Positions 37,401 through 49,247 of a DNA stretch of 64,000 nucleotides are shown piece after piece (position 1 is the first letter of the stretch; every line of letters starts with the position of its first letter). The DNA is taken from NCBI RefSeq assembly GCF_014083985.1, contig NZ_CP046907.1, forward strand, positions 5,280,501-5,344,500. The letters run 5' to 3'. Below the pieces are notes generated by a model that saw nothing but the letters and a program-made list of their open reading frames with translations, was not told where the DNA came from and made no database searches. The DNA comes from Streptomyces sp. SCUT-3 (GTDB lineage: Bacteria > Actinomycetota > Actinomycetes > Streptomycetales > Streptomycetaceae). The translations under genes were made by a program, and so were the position numbers.

Positions 37401-38111
37401 GTGCTCATTGCCGGGTTCCCCGCCGGGGCCTGGGGGACCAACTGTTACCTGGTCGCCCCCGCCGCCGGTGAGGAGTGCGTGATCATCGACCCGGGCCACG
37501 AAGCGGCCCCCGGAGTCGAGGAGACCATCGCCAGGCATCGGCTCAAGCCCGTTGCCGTCGTCCTCACCCACGGCCACCTCGACCACGTGGCCTCGGTGGT
37601 TCCGGTGTGCGGGGCGCACGACGTGCCCGCCTGGATCCACCCCGAGGACCGCTACATGATGAGCGACCCGGCGAAGGCCCTGGGGCGCTCGATCGGGCAG
37701 CAGCTGCTGGGCGACCTGACGATCGGCGAGCCGGACGACGTCAAGGAGCTGTCCGACGGCGCCGTCCTCGACCTGGCGGGACTGCAGTTCTCCGTGGCCC
37801 ACGCGCCCGGCCATACCAGGGGGTCGGTGACCTTCCGGACGCCGGAGACCGCCGAGGTGCCCTCGGTGCTGTTCTCGGGCGACCTGCTCTTCGCCGGCTC
37901 CGTCGGACGCACGGACCTGCCCGGCGGCTCCCACGCCGAGCTCCTGCAGTCGCTGGCGCGCGTGTGCCTGCCCCTGGAGGACTCGACCGTGGTGCTGTCC
38001 GGCCACGGCCCCCAGACCACCATCGGCCGGGAACGCGCCACCAACCCCTTCCTGCAGCAGGTGGCGCAGGCCCCCGGAGCCCCCACCGGGGCTCCGCGAC
38101 GAGGATTGTGA
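37401..38111 (+). CDS. Metallo-beta-lactamase fold hydrolase (glyoxalase II-like)
   Basis: 236 residues. The metal motif THGHLDH (HxHxDH) is followed by the further ligands in [11 protein letters not shown] and [16 protein letters not shown], and by [10 protein letters not shown], so a dinuclear site is complete. Close to hydroxyacylglutathione hydrolase-like proteins; streptomycetes use mycothiol, so a thioester of that thiol is a plausible substrate but is not shown. The hisS start follows by 13 bases, forming an operon with hisS and aspS, an arrangement conserved in actinomycetes. Confidence 0.9.
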   Translation: MLIAGFPAGAWGTNCYLVAPAAGEECVIIDPGHEAAPGVEETIARHRLKPVAVVLTHGHLDHVASVVPVCGAHDVPAWIHPEDRYMMSDPAKALGRSIGQQLLGDLTIGEPDDVKELSDGAVLDLAGLQFSVAHAPGHTRGSVTFRTPETAEVPSVLFSGDLLFAGSVGRTDLPGGSHAELLQSLARVCLPLEDSTVVLSGHGPQTTIGRERATNPFLQQVAQAPGAPTGAPRRGL

Positions 38112-38124
38112 CGAACCCACTCCC

Positions 38125-39384
38125 GTGAGCACCTTCTCCGCCCCCAAGGGCACGTACGACCTGATCCCGCCGGAGTCCGAGACGTTCCTGGCCGTGCGCG
38201 AGGCGATCGCCGCCCCGCTGCGCCGCGCCGGGTACGGCTACATCGAGACCCCCGGCTTCGAGCACACCGAGCTGTTCGCGCGCGGTGTCGGCGAGTCCAC
38301 CGACATCGTGACCAAGGAGATGTACACCCTCACCACCAAGGGCGGCACCGAGCTGGCGCTGCGCCCCGAGGGCACCGCCTCCGTGCTGCGCGCGGCCCTG
38401 CAGCGCAACCTGCACCGCGGCGCCCTGCCGGTGAAGCTGTGGTACTCCGGCTCCTACTACCGCTACGAGCGCCCCCAGGCCGGCCGCTACCGGCACTTCT
38501 CGCAGGTCGGCGCCGAGGCGCTGGGCGCGGAGGACCCGGCGCTGGACGCCGAGCTGATCATCCTGGCGGTCGACGCCTACCGCTCGCTGGGCCTGCGCGA
38601 CTTCCGGCTGCTGCTGAACTCCCTGGGCGACCGGGAGTGCCGGCCCGTCTACCGCGCCGTCCTCCAGGACTTCCTGCGCGGCCTCGACCTCGACGAGGAG
38701 ACCCGCCGCCGCATCGACATCAACCCGCTGCGGGTGCTGGACGACAAGCGGGAGGAGGTGCAGAAGCAGCTGGACGGCGCGCCGATGATGCGCGACCACC
38801 TGTGCGACGCCTGCCGGGAGTACCACGAGCAGGTGCGCTCCCTGCTGACCGCCGCCGGGGTGGAGTTCACCGACGACCCCAAGCTGGTGCGCGGCCTGGA
38901 CTACTACACCCGCACCACCTTCGAGTTCGTCCACGACGGCCTGGGCTCGCAGTCCGCGGTCGGCGGCGGCGGGCGCTACGACGGCCTGTCCGAGATGATC
39001 GGCGGCCCCGCGCTGCCGTCCGTCGGCTGGGCCCTGGGGGTGGACCGCACCGTCCTGGCGCTGAAGGCCGAGGGCGTGGAGATCGAGGTCCCCGCCCGCA
39101 CCGAGGTGTTCGCCGTGCCGCTGGGCGAGGAGGCCCGCCGTGCGCTGTTCTCGGTGGTCACCGAGCTGCGCCGGGCCGGCGTCGCCGCCGACTTCGCCTT
39201 CGGCGGCAAGGGCATGAAGAACGCGATGAAGTCCGCCAACCGCTCCGGCGCCCGCTACGCGGTCGTCGCCGGCGAGCGCGACCTGGCCGAGGGCCAGGTC
39301 CAGCTCAAGGACCTCGACAGCGGCGACCAGAACCCGGTCGCCCTGGAGTCGGTCGTCACCACGATCAAGGAGAAGCTGCAGTGA
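38125..39384 (+). CDS. hisS: Histidyl-tRNA synthetase
   Basis: 419 residues, class II. N-terminal [12 protein letters not shown], motif 2 [19 protein letters not shown], the histidine-specific [15 protein letters not shown], and motif 3 [15 protein letters not shown]. The C-terminal anticodon domain ends with [18 protein letters not shown] 38125. Its TGA overlaps the aspS GTG as GTGA, coupling the two synthetases. Confidence 0.97.
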   Translation: MSTFSAPKGTYDLIPPESETFLAVREAIAAPLRRAGYGYIETPGFEHTELFARGVGESTDIVTKEMYTLTTKGGTELALRPEGTASVLRAALQRNLHRGALPVKLWYSGSYYRYERPQAGRYRHFSQVGAEALGAEDPALDAELIILAVDAYRSLGLRDFRLLLNSLGDRECRPVYRAVLQDFLRGLDLDEETRRRIDINPLRVLDDKREEVQKQLDGAPMMRDHLCDACREYHEQVRSLLTAAGVEFTDDPKLVRGLDYYTRTTFEFVHDGLGSQSAVGGGGRYDGLSEMIGGPALPSVGWALGVDRTVLALKAEGVEIEVPARTEVFAVPLGEEARRALFSVVTELRRAGVAADFAFGGKGMKNAMKSANRSGARYAVVAGERDLAEGQVQLKDLDSGDQNPVALESVVTTIKEKLQ

Positions 39385-41177
39385 TCCGCACCCATGACGC
39401 CGGCACGCTCAGGGCCGAGCACGCCGGCAGCACCGTGACTCTGGCCGGGTGGGTCGCCCGGCGCCGGGACCACGGCGGGGTGGCGTTCATCGATCTGCGC
39501 GACGCCTCCGGCACGGTCCAGGTCGTGGTCCGCGACCTGGAGTCGGTGCACGGCCTGCGCGCCGAGTACTGCGTGAAGGTCACCGGCGAGGTCCGGGTGC
39601 GCCCGGAGGGCAACGAGAACCCGGAGATCCCCACCGGCGCGGTCGAGGTCGTCGTCCAGGACCTGGAGGTCCTCTCCGAGGCGGCCCCGCTGCCCTTCCC
39701 GGTCGCCGAGTACGAGCCCGGCTCGGTCAACGAGGAGGTGCGGCTGAAGTACCGCTACCTCGACCTGCGCCGCGAGGGTCCGGCGAAGGCGCTGCGCCTG
39801 CGCTCGAAGGTGAACCACATCATCCGCCAGGTGATGGAGGAGAACGGCTTCCTCGACATCGAGACGCCCAACCTGACCCGCTCCACCCCCGAGGGCGCCC
39901 GCGACTTCCTGGTGCCGGTGCGCCTGCAGCCCGGCCACTGGTACGCCCTGCCGCAGTCCCCGCAGCTGTTCAAGCAGCTGCTGATGGTCGCCGGCATGGA
40001 GCGCTACTACCAGATCGCCCGCTGCTTCCGCGACGAGGACTTCCGCGCGGACCGCCAGCCGGAGTTCACCCAGCTCGACGTCGAGATGTCCTTCGCCGAC
40101 CAGGAGGACGTCATCGCGCTCGGCGAGAAGGTCGTCTCCCGGATCTGGAAGGAGGTCCACGGCGTCGAGCTGCCCAGCCCGCTGCCGCGGATGACCTACG
40201 CCGACGCCATGGCCCGCTACGGCTCGGACAAGCCGGACCTGCGCTTCGGCCAGGAACTGGTCGACCTGACCTCCTACTTCGAGGGCACCTCCTTCCGGGT
40301 CTTCCAGGCCGAGCACGTCGGCGCGGTCGTCATGCCCGGCGGCGCCTCGCAGACCCGCCGCGAGCTGGACGCCTGGCAGGACTGGGCCAAGGCCCGCGGC
40401 GCGAAGGGCCTGGCCTACGTCCTGGTCGACGCCGAGACCGGCGAGCTGCGCGGCCCGGTCGCCAAGAACCTCTCCGCCGAGCACCTGGCCGGCCTGGCCG
40501 AGGCCACCGACGCGGCCAGGGGCGACGCGATCTTCTTCGCGGCCGGCCGGCGCACCGCCTCCCTGGAGCTGCTGGGCGCGGCCCGCCTGGAGATCGGCCG
40601 CCGCTGCTCGCTGATCGACGAGAGCGCCTGGAAGTTCCTGTGGGTCGTGGACTTCCCCATGTTCGAGCCGGTCGAGGACGAGAGCGGCGTGCAGACCGGG
40701 TGGACGGCCATCCACCACCCGTTCACCGCGCCCACCGCCGAGTGCCTGGACACCTTCGACAAGGACCCGGCCTCCGCCCTGTCCAACGCCTACGACCTGG
40801 TGCTCAACGGGTCCGAGATCGGCGGCGGCTCGATCCGTATCCACCGCCGGGACGTCCAGCAGCGGGCGTTCGAGGCGATCGGCCTGTCCGAGGACGAGGC
40901 GCAGTCGCAGTTCGGCTTCCTGCTGGAGGCCTTCAACTACGGCCCGCCGCCGCACGGCGGCATCGCCCTCGGCCTGGACCGCCTGGTGGCCCTGCTGGGC
41001 GGGCTGGAGTCCATCCGCGACGTCATCGCCTTCCCGAAGACCTCCACCGGCGGCGACCCGCTGACCGGCGCACCGACGCCGATCACCCCGGCGCAGCGCC
41101 GGGAGGCCGGCGTCGACGCCCGTCCCAAGGCCGAGGCGAAGGAAGCCGCCCGCAAGGCGGAGGGCGAGAAGGCCTGA
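39381..41177 (+). CDS. aspS: Aspartyl-tRNA synthetase (probably non-discriminating)
   Basis: 598 residues. N-terminal OB anticodon domain ([20 protein letters not shown]), motif 2 [20 protein letters not shown], the bacterial GAD insertion, and motif 3 [15 protein letters not shown]. Streptomycetes generally lack AsnRS and use Asp-tRNA(Asn) with GatCAB, so a non-discriminating enzyme is expected from established knowledge. GTG overlaps the hisS stop. A lysine/alanine-rich tail ends the protein. Confidence 0.97.
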   Translation: MIRTHDAGTLRAEHAGSTVTLAGWVARRRDHGGVAFIDLRDASGTVQVVVRDLESVHGLRAEYCVKVTGEVRVRPEGNENPEIPTGAVEVVVQDLEVLSEAAPLPFPVAEYEPGSVNEEVRLKYRYLDLRREGPAKALRLRSKVNHIIRQVMEENGFLDIETPNLTRSTPEGARDFLVPVRLQPGHWYALPQSPQLFKQLLMVAGMERYYQIARCFRDEDFRADRQPEFTQLDVEMSFADQEDVIALGEKVVSRIWKEVHGVELPSPLPRMTYADAMARYGSDKPDLRFGQELVDLTSYFEGTSFRVFQAEHVGAVVMPGGASQTRRELDAWQDWAKARGAKGLAYVLVDAETGELRGPVAKNLSAEHLAGLAEATDAARGDAIFFAAGRRTASLELLGAARLEIGRRCSLIDESAWKFLWVVDFPMFEPVEDESGVQTGWTAIHHPFTAPTAECLDTFDKDPASALSNAYDLVLNGSEIGGGSIRIHRRDVQQRAFEAIGLSEDEAQSQFGFLLEAFNYGPPPHGGIALGLDRLVALLGGLESIRDVIAFPKTSTGGDPLTGAPTPITPAQRREAGVDARPKAEAKEAARKAEGEKA

Positions 41178-41225
41178 GGCCCGACCCGCCCGCGGCAACC
41201 CCTCACACGGCCGCCCCGCACGAGA

Positions 41226-41263
41226 CCGCCCCCGCCGCCCGGACACCCGGGCGGCGGGGGCGG
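41226..41263. terminator. Bidirectional terminator, aspS / alcohol dehydrogenase
   Basis: Perfect 17-bp stem CCGCCCCCGCCGCCCGG / CCGGGCGGCGGGGGCGG with loop ACAC, between convergent stops. Confidence 0.85.
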
Positions 41264-41285
41264 CCGCGTTCGCCCCGGGGCCTGT

Positions 41286-42467
41286 TCAGGGCCGGAACAG
41301 CACCTTCACCGTGCCGCCCTCCTTCTTCTGGAACTTCTCGTAGGCCGTGGGCGCCTCGGACAGCGGGACCCGGTGGGTGGCGAAGTCGTCCACGCCCAGC
41401 GGGTCCTCGTCCACCAGCAGGGGCATGATCTCCGGCACCCACCGCTTGACGTTCGCCTGGCCCATGCGCAGCTGGACCTGCTTGTCGAACAGGGTCAGCA
41501 TCGGCATCGGGTCCGCCATGCCGCCGTAGACGCCGCTCAGCGAGATCGTGCCGCCGCGCCGCACCGCGGCCACCGCCAGGTTCATCGCCGCCATCCGGTC
41601 CACCCCGGCCGTCGCCATGACCTTCTCCGCCACGGCCTTGGGCAGCAGCCCGGCCATCTGCTGGACGATCTTCACGGCCGTGCTGCCGTGCGCCTCCATG
41701 CCGACCGCGTCGACCACCGCGTCCGCCCCGCGTCCGCCGGTCGCCCCGCGCAGCGCCTCCGCCGGGTCGTCCACCGCCGACAGGTCGACCGTCTCGATCC
41801 CGCGGGCACGGGCACGGGCCAGCCGCTCCGGCACCAGGTCCACCCCGATCACCTTCTCCACGCCCCGGTGGCGGGCGATCCGGCAGGCCATGTCGCCGAT
41901 CGGCCCCAGGCCGAGCACCACGAGGCTGCCGCCGGGCGGGACGGCCGCGTACTCCACGGCCTGCCAGGCGGTGGGCAGCACGTCGGAGAGGTAGACGAAC
42001 CGGTCGTCCGGGGGCCCCTCGGGGACCTTGATCGGGCCGAACCGGGCCTGCGGCACCCGCAGGTACTCGGCCTGCGCGCCGGGCACCCGCCCGTACAGCT
42101 TGCTGTAGCCGAAGATCGCCGCGCCCGTGCCGTGGTCGCGCACCTGGGTGATCTCGCACTGGGTGTACAGGCCCTGGCCGCACATGAAGCAGTCGCCGCA
42201 GGAGATCTGGAACGGGATCACCACCCGGTCGCCGGGCTTGAGCCCCGTCACCTCCGGGCCCACCTCCTCCACGATCCCCATGGGCTCGTGGCCGAGCACG
42301 TCCCCCTCGGTCATGAACGGGGCCAGGACCTCGTACAGGTGGAGGTCGGAGCCGCACAGGCCGGAGGAGGTGATCCGCACCACCGCGTCCGTGGGCTCCT
42401 TGACCGCCGGGTCGGGGACCTCCTCCACGCGCACGTCGCGCCTGCCGTGCCACACCACTGCCTTCAT
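41286..42467 (-). CDS. Zinc-dependent alcohol dehydrogenase family protein
   Basis: 393 residues, MDR superfamily, close to the glutathione-independent formaldehyde dehydrogenase branch. Catalytic zinc residues lie in GLCGSDLH and [12 protein letters not shown]; a structural zinc cluster is [18 protein letters not shown](P) fold [17 protein letters not shown] with [11 protein letters not shown]. Substrate unknown. A 274-base region without genes separates it from the divergent VKOR gene. No operon partners. Confidence 0.9.
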   Translation of the reverse strand: MKAVVWHGRRDVRVEEVPDPAVKEPTDAVVRITSSGLCGSDLHLYEVLAPFMTEGDVLGHEPMGIVEEVGPEVTGLKPGDRVVIPFQISCGDCFMCGQGLYTQCEITQVRDHGTGAAIFGYSKLYGRVPGAQAEYLRVPQARFGPIKVPEGPPDDRFVYLSDVLPTAWQAVEYAAVPPGGSLVVLGLGPIGDMACRIARHRGVEKVIGVDLVPERLARARARGIETVDLSAVDDPAEALRGATGGRGADAVVDAVGMEAHGSTAVKIVQQMAGLLPKAVAEKVMATAGVDRMAAMNLAVAAVRRGGTISLSGVYGGMADPMPMLTLFDKQVQLRMGQANVKRWVPEIMPLLVDEDPLGVDDFATHRVPLSEAPTAYEKFQKKEGGTVKVLFRP

Positions 42468-42741
42468 GGGACTTGCACCTTTCGGGTACGGGGTCTGCCG
42501 ACGACGGGTCGGCTACCCGGGGCGTTCCTCCCGAATCGCACGGTTGCGCCGCCGATGTCGCCGCGGCCCGTCCGCCGGACGTCCCGGGACCTTGGTCCCC
42601 TCCTGCGCCGGGAGAGTCCCGCGGTGTTCCGTGCGCCTCCCGGTGCGGCACGCGCCCGGTGCACAATGAAAAGCGCCCGGCACTCCTTGCACCGTGCGGT
42701 CGTTGGGCAGGGCGGCAATCCTCCGACGACGGAATGGCGAC

Positions 42742-43407
42742 ATGACGACTACGACACTCGAGCACGACGGAACCGGCGGGACGGCCGACGGGTCCGCGGA
42801 CCGGCGGCCCTCCGGCCCCGACGGCACCGTCCGGGCCACGCGGCCGTTCGCCTGGCTGCTCGTGATCGCCGGCGCACTCGGCCTGCTGGCCTCGTGGGTG
42901 ATCACCGAGGACAAGGTCAAGCTCCTCCAGGACCCGGACTTCAAGCCCGGGTGCAGCCTGAACCCGATCATCTCCTGCGGCAACATCATGCAGAGCGACC
43001 AGGCGTCGGTGTTCGGCTTCCCGAACCCGATGATCGGACTGGTCGCCTTCGGCGTGGTGGTGGCGATCGGCGTCGGGGCGCTCGCCGGGGCCGCCTACCG
43101 CCCCTGGTACTGGCTGGGCCTGCAGGCCGGCACGGTCTTCGGCGTCGCCTTCGTGACCTGGCTGCAGTACCAGTCGCTGTACGTCATCGGCTCCCTGTGC
43201 CTGTGGTGCTCCCTGGCCTGGGCCGCCACCATCCTGCTCTTCTGGTACACCCTGGTGCACAACCTCCGGCACGGCGTGATCCCCGCGCCCGAGGGCCTGC
43301 GGGGCGCCGTGCTGGAGTTCCACTGGGCGGTTCCGGTCGTGTGGTACGGGGTGATCGTCATGCTGATCCTCACCCGGTGGTGGAGCTACTGGAGCACGCT
43401 CGTCTGA
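42742..43407 (+). CDS. Vitamin K epoxide reductase (VKOR) family membrane protein
   Basis: 221 residues with five hydrophobic spans. The VKOR core has a loop cysteine pair (CSLNPIISC) and the membrane-embedded CxxC in [11 protein letters not shown]. Bacterial VKORs pass electrons from DsbA-like proteins to menaquinone and so drive extracytoplasmic disulfide formation. ATG 42742 starts [10 protein letters not shown] after GGAATGGCG; frames further upstream are not convincing. No dedicated DsbA is fused or adjacent; the DsbA-like protein at 4624 lacks a signal peptide. Confidence 0.9.
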   Translation: MTTTTLEHDGTGGTADGSADRRPSGPDGTVRATRPFAWLLVIAGALGLLASWVITEDKVKLLQDPDFKPGCSLNPIISCGNIMQSDQASVFGFPNPMIGLVAFGVVVAIGVGALAGAAYRPWYWLGLQAGTVFGVAFVTWLQYQSLYVIGSLCLWCSLAWAATILLFWYTLVHNLRHGVIPAPEGLRGAVLEFHWAVPVVWYGVIVMLILTRWWSYWSTLV

Positions 43408-43411
43408 GCTG

Positions 43412-43417
43412 TAGGCT
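43412..43417 (+). promoter_or_regulatory. -10 box TAGGCT, leaderless rarA
   Basis: TAGGCT ends seven bases before GTG 43425 and starts five bases after the VKOR stop; no ribosome site lies between. Confidence 0.55.
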
Positions 43418-43424
43418 TCCCCGG

Positions 43425-44774
43425 GTGGAGCCCGACCTGTTCACCGCCGCCGCAGAGGACCGCCGGGAGAGGGACCCCGGACGCAGCCCGCTGGCCGTCC
43501 GCATGCGTCCGCGCACCCTCGACGAGGTGGCCGGGCAGAAGCACCTGCTGGGGCCGGGGTCCCCGCTGCGGCGGCTGGTGGGCGAGGCCTCCGGCGGCCC
43601 GGCCGGCCCCTCCTCGGTCTTCCTGTGGGGCCCGCCGGGCACCGGCAAGACCACCCTGGCCCACGTGGTCAGCCGCGCCACCGACAGCCGCTTCGTGGAG
43701 CTGTCGGCGATCACCGCGGGCGTCAAGGAGGTCCGCGCGGTCATCGAGGGCGCCCGCCGCGAGTCGGGCGCCTACAACCGCGAGACGGTCCTGTTCCTCG
43801 ACGAGATCCACCGCTTCTCCAAGGCGCAGCAGGACTCGCTGCTGCCGGCGGTGGAGAACCGCTGGGTCACCCTGATCGCCGCGACCACCGAGAACCCCTA
43901 CTTCTCGGTGATCTCACCGCTGCTCTCGCGCTCCCTGCTGCTCACCCTCGAGCCGCTCACCGACGAGGACCTGCGGGGCCTGCTGCGGCGGGCGCTCACC
44001 GACGAGCGGGGCCTGGGCGGGGCGGTGACGCTGCCCGAGGACGCCGAGGCGCACCTGCTGCGGATGGCCGGGGGCGACGCCCGCCGGGCGCTGACCGCCC
44101 TGGAGGCCGGCGCGGGCGCCGCGACGGCCAAGGGCGAGACCGTGATCACCCTGGAGACCCTGGAGACCGCGGTCGACCGCGCCGCGGTGAAGTACGACCG
44201 CTCCGGCGACCAGCACTACGACGTGGCCAGCGCGCTGATCAAGTCGATCCGCGGCTCGGACGCCGACGCGGCCCTGCACTACCTGGCGCGGATGGTCGAG
44301 GCGGGGGAGGACCCCAGGTTCGTCGCCCGCCGGCTGATGATCTCGGCGAGCGAGGACATAGGCCTGGCCGACCCGACCGCGCTGCAGACGGCGGTCGCCG
44401 CCGCCCAGGCGGTGGCGCTGGTGGGCATGCCCGAGGCGCGCATCATCCTGTCCCAGGCGGTCATCGCCCTCGCCCTGGCACCCAAGTCCAACGCCGCCTA
44501 CCTGGCGATCGACGCGGCCCTGGCCGACGTGCGCGCCGGCCGCGCCGGCCCCGTCCCGCCGCACCTGCGGGACGGCCACTACCCCGGGGCCGGGAAGCTC
44601 GGCCACGGCAAGGGCTATGTCTACCCGCACGACCTGCCCGGCGGCGTCGCGGCCCAGCAGTACGCGCCCGACGAGGTGCACGGCCGGCGCTACTACGAGC
44701 CCACCCGCCACGGCGCCGAGGCCCGCTACGCGGACGTGCTGGACCGGGTGCGCGAGCGCCTGTCCGGGACGTGA
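43425..44774 (+). CDS. rarA: Replication-associated recombination protein RarA (MgsA)
   Basis: 449 residues, AAA+ ATPase of the clamp-loader group. N-terminal [18 protein letters not shown], Walker [10 protein letters not shown], Walker [15 protein letters not shown], sensor [18 protein letters not shown], and the C-terminal MgsA tetramer domain ([39 protein letters not shown]). Acts at stalled replication forks. GTG 43425 gives [16 protein letters not shown]. Appears leaderless. Confidence 0.95.
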   Translation: MEPDLFTAAAEDRRERDPGRSPLAVRMRPRTLDEVAGQKHLLGPGSPLRRLVGEASGGPAGPSSVFLWGPPGTGKTTLAHVVSRATDSRFVELSAITAGVKEVRAVIEGARRESGAYNRETVLFLDEIHRFSKAQQDSLLPAVENRWVTLIAATTENPYFSVISPLLSRSLLLTLEPLTDEDLRGLLRRALTDERGLGGAVTLPEDAEAHLLRMAGGDARRALTALEAGAGAATAKGETVITLETLETAVDRAAVKYDRSGDQHYDVASALIKSIRGSDADAALHYLARMVEAGEDPRFVARRLMISASEDIGLADPTALQTAVAAAQAVALVGMPEARIILSQAVIALALAPKSNAAYLAIDAALADVRAGRAGPVPPHLRDGHYPGAGKLGHGKGYVYPHDLPGGVAAQQYAPDEVHGRRYYEPTRHGAEARYADVLDRVRERLSGT

Positions 44775-44809
44775 CCGGCCCCGATTCACGCCGGGCGTCC
44801 CGGGCGCGG

Positions 44810-45034
44810 TAGGCTGTCCCCGAGTTCGTGTGCGCCCGGCTGCTGACGGCATCCGGGCGGGTTCGGCCCCGCTGGACGCGGCTGACCACGAGCTGATCGG
44901 ACCTCCGTCGATCGCGACCGCCCGAGGCGGCCGCCGATTCGCTGTTGCCCGTGAAGCGACTGGTGTTCCCGGGGCGGGACGCGCGACCTCCGCAGTGAGA
45001 AAACCGCATCCAAACCCGTATGGAGGACCGGAAC
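44810..45034 (+). promoter_or_regulatory. rpsD promoter and long structured leader
   Basis: -10 TAGGCT at 44810-44815 (weak -35 TTCACG at 44785-44790) gives a leader of about 210 bases before the rpsD start. It contains inverted repeats CGCCCGG/CCGGGCG (44833-44859) and CCGCC/GGCGG (44918-44930) and ends with TGGAGG. S4 is an autogenous translational repressor in other bacteria, so the leader may be its target; that is inference. Confidence 0.45.
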
Positions 45035-45649
45035 GTGCCTAACCAGTCGCGTCCCAAGGTCAAGAAGTCGCGTGCCCTCGGCATCGCTCTGACCCCCAAG
45101 GCCGTCAAGTACTTCGAGGCCCGCCCCTACCCGCCGGGCGAGCACGGCCGCGGCCGCAAGCAGAACAGCGACTACAAGACCCGTCTGCTCGAGAAGCAGC
45201 GCCTGCGCGCCCAGTACGACATCAGCGAGACGCAGATGCGCCGCGCCTACGACCGCGCCCGCAAGGCCGAGGGCAAGACCGGCGAGGCCCTGGTCGTCGA
45301 GCTCGAGCGCCGCCTGGACGCCCTGGTCCTGCGTGCCGGCTTCGCCCGCACCATCTACCAGGCCCGCCAGATGGTCGTGCACGGCCACATCGAGGTCAAC
45401 GGCACCAAGGTCGACAAGCCGTCCTTCCGCGTCCGCCCGGACGACGTCGTGATGGTCCGCGAGCGCAGCCGCAACAAGACCCCGTTCCAGGTCGCCCGTG
45501 AGGGCGGCTGGGCCGGCGAGGGCGAGACCCCGCGCTACCTGCAGGTCAACCTGCAGGCGCTGGCGTTCCGCCTCGACCGCGACCCGAACCGCCGCGAGAT
45601 CCCGGTGATCTGCGACGAGCAGCTCGTCGTCGAGTACTACGCCCGCTGA
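45035..45649 (+). CDS. rpsD: 30S ribosomal protein S4
   Basis: 204 residues. Typical actinobacterial S4 beginning [16 protein letters not shown], with [20 protein letters not shown] and the RNA-binding S4 domain [20 protein letters not shown], ending [10 protein letters not shown]. This is the zinc-independent (Cys-minus) form: no N-terminal CxxC is present. Primary 16S rRNA binder that nucleates 30S assembly. GTG 45035 is eight bases after TGGAGG. Monocistronic, with its own leader and terminator, not in the alpha operon. Confidence 0.98.
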   Translation: MPNQSRPKVKKSRALGIALTPKAVKYFEARPYPPGEHGRGRKQNSDYKTRLLEKQRLRAQYDISETQMRRAYDRARKAEGKTGEALVVELERRLDALVLRAGFARTIYQARQMVVHGHIEVNGTKVDKPSFRVRPDDVVMVRERSRNKTPFQVAREGGWAGEGETPRYLQVNLQALAFRLDRDPNRREIPVICDEQLVVEYYAR

Positions 45650-45682
45650 CCCCGGGCGGCGTACCGCCGCATGCAGCAAGGC

Positions 45683-45717
45683 CACGGCCCCGGTCGCCCC
45701 GCGCGACCGGGGCCGTG
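45683..45717. terminator. rpsD terminator
   Basis: 14-bp perfect stem CACGGCCCCGGTCG / CGACCGGGGCCGTG with 7-base loop, 33 bases after the stop. Confidence 0.8.
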
Positions 45718-45830
45718 CGCCGTTCCGCCGCCCGGCGCCCCGGCGCCCGGGAAACGCTGTACGGGCCGGGGCCCGCGGCGCGATAGGGTCGGGTACCTGT
45801 CCCGAAGACGCCAGTAGAGGAGCGCGCAAC

Positions 45831-46265
45831 GTGTCCGGTGCAGAGGTGGCAGGCATCATCGTGGCCGTCTTCTGGGCCGTCCTGGTGTCCTTCCTGGCCG
45901 TGGTGCTGGCCAGACTCGCCCAGACCCTGAGGGCCACCACCCGCCTGGTGGCCGGGGTGACCGACCGGGCCGTCCCGCTGCTCACCGAGGCCACGGCGAC
46001 CGTGCGCGCGGCCGGCGCCCAGCTGGACCGGGTCGACGCGATCACCTCCGACGTGCAGGAGGTCGCGGCCAACGCGTCCGCGCTGTCCTCCACCGTCGCC
46101 TCCACCTTCGGCGGCCCGCTGGTCAAGGTCGCCGCCTTCGGTTACGGAGTGCGCCGGGCGGTCAGTCTCCAGAGCAGGGAAGGCGGCAGCCGCACCGTCA
46201 TCGCCGGCAAGTCGCTGCCCCGCTCCCGCCGCACCCCCCGCAGGTACACCCGGACGAAGGACTGA
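45831..46265 (+). CDS. DUF948 domain membrane-anchored protein
   Basis: 144 residues. One N-terminal membrane helix (VAGIIVAVFWAVLVSFLAVVLARL) followed by a long amphipathic helix (TLRATTRLVAGVTDRAVPLL and further heptads) as in general-stress DUF948 proteins, ending in a basic tail (KSLPRSRRTPRRYTRTKD). Function unknown. GTG 45831 after GAGGAGCGC; -10 TAGGGT near 45785. First of a tight group with the DUF6167 gene and alaS. Confidence 0.85.
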   Translation: MSGAEVAGIIVAVFWAVLVSFLAVVLARLAQTLRATTRLVAGVTDRAVPLLTEATATVRAAGAQLDRVDAITSDVQEVAANASALSSTVASTFGGPLVKVAAFGYGVRRAVSLQSREGGSRTVIAGKSLPRSRRTPRRYTRTKD

Positions 46266-46272
46266 TCGATCG

Positions 46273-46557
46273 ATGTTCCGCCGCGCCTTCTGGTTCTCCG
46301 CAGGCATCGGCGTCGGCGTGTGGGGCACCAACAAGGCCCACCGCGCACTGCGCAGGCTCCAACCGGAAAGCCTCGCCGCGACCGCGGCCGACAAGGCGCT
46401 CGAAGCGGGCGTCCGGCTCCGGCGGTTCGCGGAAGACGTCCGCCTCGGCATGGCCGAGCGCGAGGACGAACTCAACAACGCCCTGGGCCTCGCGCCGGGC
46501 AAACCCGAACTCCCGGCGCCCGGCCGGGAACCGATGTACGACCGGAGGAACCACTGA
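46273..46557 (+). CDS. DUF6167 family small protein
   Basis: 94 residues. Starts [20 protein letters not shown], a short membrane or amphipathic N-terminus, then charged helix. It is the actinobacterial DUF6167 family, always seen near alaS; no function known. The stop overlaps the alaS ATG as TGATG, so alaS translation is probably coupled to it. Confidence 0.85.
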   Translation: MFRRAFWFSAGIGVGVWGTNKAHRALRRLQPESLAATAADKALEAGVRLRRFAEDVRLGMAEREDELNNALGLAPGKPELPAPGREPMYDRRNH

Positions 46558-49226
46558 TGGAGTCGGCTGAGATCCGCCGCCGCTGGCTGCGCTTCTTCGA
46601 GGAGCGCGGGCACACCGTCGTGCCGTCGGCGTCGCTGGTCGCCGACGACCCGACGCTGCTCCTGGTGAACGCGGGCATGGTCCCGTTCAAGCCCTACTTC
46701 CTCGGTGAGGTCAAGCCGCCCTTCGCCCGCGCGACCAGCGTGCAGAAGTGCGTGCGCACCCCCGACATCGAAGAGGTCGGCAAGACCACCCGCCACGGCA
46801 CCTTCTTCCAGATGTGCGGCAACTTCTCCTTCGGCGACTACTTCAAGGAAGGGGCCATCAAGTACGCCTGGGAGCTGCTCACCACACCGGTGGCCGACGG
46901 CGGTTACGGACTGGAGCCGGAGAAGCTGTGGATCACCGTCTACGAGGAGGACGACGAGGCCGAGCGCATCTGGCGCGACGTCGTCGGCGTCCCCGCCGAG
47001 CGGATCCAGCGCCTGGGCATGGGCCCGAACTTCTGGTCCATGGGCGTCCCCGGCCCATGCGGCCCCTGCTCCGAGATCAACTACGACCGGGGCCCGGAGT
47101 TCGGCGCCGAGGGCGGCCCGGCCGTCAACGACGAGCGCTACGTGGAGATCTGGAACCTGGTCTTCATGCAGTCGATCCGCGGCGAGGGCACCGGCAAGGA
47201 CGACTTCCCCATCCTCGGCGACCTGCCCGCCAAGAACATCGACACCGGCCTCGGCCTCGAGCGCCTGGCGATGATCCTGCAGGGCGTGCACAACATGTAC
47301 GAGACCGACACCCTGCGCGTGCTCATCGACCGCGCCGGCGAGCTCACCGGCGTGCGCTACGGGGCGGACGCGGACACCGACGTCTCCCTGCGCGTGGTCG
47401 CCGACCACATCCGCACCTCGCTGATGCTCATCGGCGACGGCGTCACCCCCGGCAACGAGGGCCGCGGCTACGTGCTGCGCCGCATCATGCGCCGCGCCGT
47501 CCGCAACATGCGCCTCCTCGGCGCCACCGGCCCGGTCGTCGGCGAGCTGTTCGACGTCGCGATCGCCACCATGGGGCAGCAGTACCCGGAGCTGATCGAG
47601 GACCGCAAGCGGATCGAGTCCGTCGCCCTGGGCGAGGAGGCGGCCTTCCTCAAGACCCTCAAGACCGGCACCGGGATCCTGGACACCGCGGTCGCCGACA
47701 CCAAGGCCGCCGGCGGCGCGGTCCTCTCCGGCGACAAGGCGTTCCTGCTCCACGACACCTGGGGCTTCCCGATCGACCTCACCCTCGAGATGGCGGCCGA
47801 GCAGGGCCTGTCCGTCGACGAGGAGGGCTTCCGCCGCCTGATGAAGGAGCAGCGGGACCGCGCCAAGGCCGACGCCCGCGCCAAGAAGACCGGCCACGCC
47901 GACCTGTCGGCCTACCGCGAGGTCGCCGACACAGCCGGCGCCACCGTCTTCACCGGCTACACCGACAACTCCGGCGAGGCCACCGTCGTCGGCCTGCTGG
48001 TCGACGGCGTCCCGGCGCCGGCCGCCCACGAGGGCGACGACGTCGAGGTCGTCCTGGACCGCACCCCGTTCTACGCCGAGGGCGGCGGCCAGCTCGCCGA
48101 CCACGGCCGCATCCGGCTGGAGTCCGGCGCCGTGGTGCGCGTCGACGACGTGCAGCAGCCGGTGCCCGGCGTCAACGTGCACAAGGGGAAGGTCGTCGTC
48201 GGCGAGGTCGTCGTCGGCGCCGGGGCCTTCGCCGAGATCGACCTCGAGCGCCGCCGCTCGGTCTCGCGCGCCCACTCCGCCACCCACCTGACCCACCAGG
48301 CGCTGCGCGACGCGCTCGGCCCGACCGCCGCCCAGGCCGGTTCGGAGAACGCCCCCGGCCGCTTCCGCTTCGACTTCGGCTCCCCGGCGGCCGTGCCGGG
48401 CTCGGTCCTCACCGACGTCGAGCAGAAGATCAACGAGATCCTCGCCCGCGAGCTCGACGTCACCGCCGAGGTCATGACGATGGACCAGGCCCGCAAGCAG
48501 GGCGCCATCGCCATGTTCGGCGAGAAGTACGGCGACAGCGTCCGCGTGGTCACCATCGGCGACTACTCCAAGGAGCTGTGCGGCGGCACCCACGTGCACA
48601 ACACAGCCCAGCTCGGCCTGGTCAAGCTGCTGGGCGAGTCCTCCATCGGCGCCGGCGTGCGCCGCGTGGAGGCGCTGGTGGGCGTCGACGCCTACAAGTT
48701 CCTCGCCCGCGAGCACACGGTCGTCTCCCAGCTGACCGAGCTGGTCAAGGGCCGCCCCGAGGAGCTGCCGGAGAAGATCTCCGGGATGCTCGGCAAGCTC
48801 AAGGAGGCGGAGAAGGAGATCGAGCGCTTCCGCGCCGAGAAGGTCCTCGCCGCCGCCGCCGGGCTCGCCGCCGGCGCCGAGGACGTCAAGGGCGTGGCCC
48901 TGGCGGTCGGGCAGGTGCCGGACGGCACCGGCGCCGACGACCTGCGCAGGCTCGTCCTGGACGTCCGCAACCGCATCGGCGGCGGGCGCCCCTCGGTGGT
49001 CGCCCTGTTCACCGTGGCGGGCGACCGACCGCTGACCGTCATCGCCACCAACGACGCCGCCCGGGAGCGCGGCCTGAAGGCCGGCGACCTGGTCCGCGCG
49101 GCCGCCAAGGCCCTCGGCGGCGGTGGCGGCGGCAAGCCGGACGTCGCCCAGGGCGGCGGCAGCAACCCGGCCGCGGTCGGCGAGGCCGTCGAGACGGTGC
49201 GCCGCCTGGTCGCCGAGACGGCCTGA
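46557..49226 (+). CDS. alaS: Alanyl-tRNA synthetase
   Basis: 889 residues. Class II core with [21 protein letters not shown]-type segment (motif 2 region, residues about 78-100) and [12 protein letters not shown] (motif 3); editing domain with [12 protein letters not shown] (HxxxH) and [13 protein letters not shown], which clears Ser/Gly; C-terminal coiled coil and the DHHA1 domain [15 protein letters not shown]. Full length. The start overlaps the DUF6167 stop. A glycine-rich [15 protein letters not shown] segment is the normal C-Ala sequence. Confidence 0.98.
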   Translation: MESAEIRRRWLRFFEERGHTVVPSASLVADDPTLLLVNAGMVPFKPYFLGEVKPPFARATSVQKCVRTPDIEEVGKTTRHGTFFQMCGNFSFGDYFKEGAIKYAWELLTTPVADGGYGLEPEKLWITVYEEDDEAERIWRDVVGVPAERIQRLGMGPNFWSMGVPGPCGPCSEINYDRGPEFGAEGGPAVNDERYVEIWNLVFMQSIRGEGTGKDDFPILGDLPAKNIDTGLGLERLAMILQGVHNMYETDTLRVLIDRAGELTGVRYGADADTDVSLRVVADHIRTSLMLIGDGVTPGNEGRGYVLRRIMRRAVRNMRLLGATGPVVGELFDVAIATMGQQYPELIEDRKRIESVALGEEAAFLKTLKTGTGILDTAVADTKAAGGAVLSGDKAFLLHDTWGFPIDLTLEMAAEQGLSVDEEGFRRLMKEQRDRAKADARAKKTGHADLSAYREVADTAGATVFTGYTDNSGEATVVGLLVDGVPAPAAHEGDDVEVVLDRTPFYAEGGGQLADHGRIRLESGAVVRVDDVQQPVPGVNVHKGKVVVGEVVVGAGAFAEIDLERRRSVSRAHSATHLTHQALRDALGPTAAQAGSENAPGRFRFDFGSPAAVPGSVLTDVEQKINEILARELDVTAEVMTMDQARKQGAIAMFGEKYGDSVRVVTIGDYSKELCGGTHVHNTAQLGLVKLLGESSIGAGVRRVEALVGVDAYKFLAREHTVVSQLTELVKGRPEELPEKISGMLGKLKEAEKEIERFRAEKVLAAAAGLAAGAEDVKGVALAVGQVPDGTGADDLRRLVLDVRNRIGGGRPSVVALFTVAGDRPLTVIATNDAARERGLKAGDLVRAAAKALGGGGGGKPDVAQGGGSNPAAVGEAVETVRRLVAETA

Positions 49227-49247
49227 GGCCCGGGGAGAGCAGCGATC

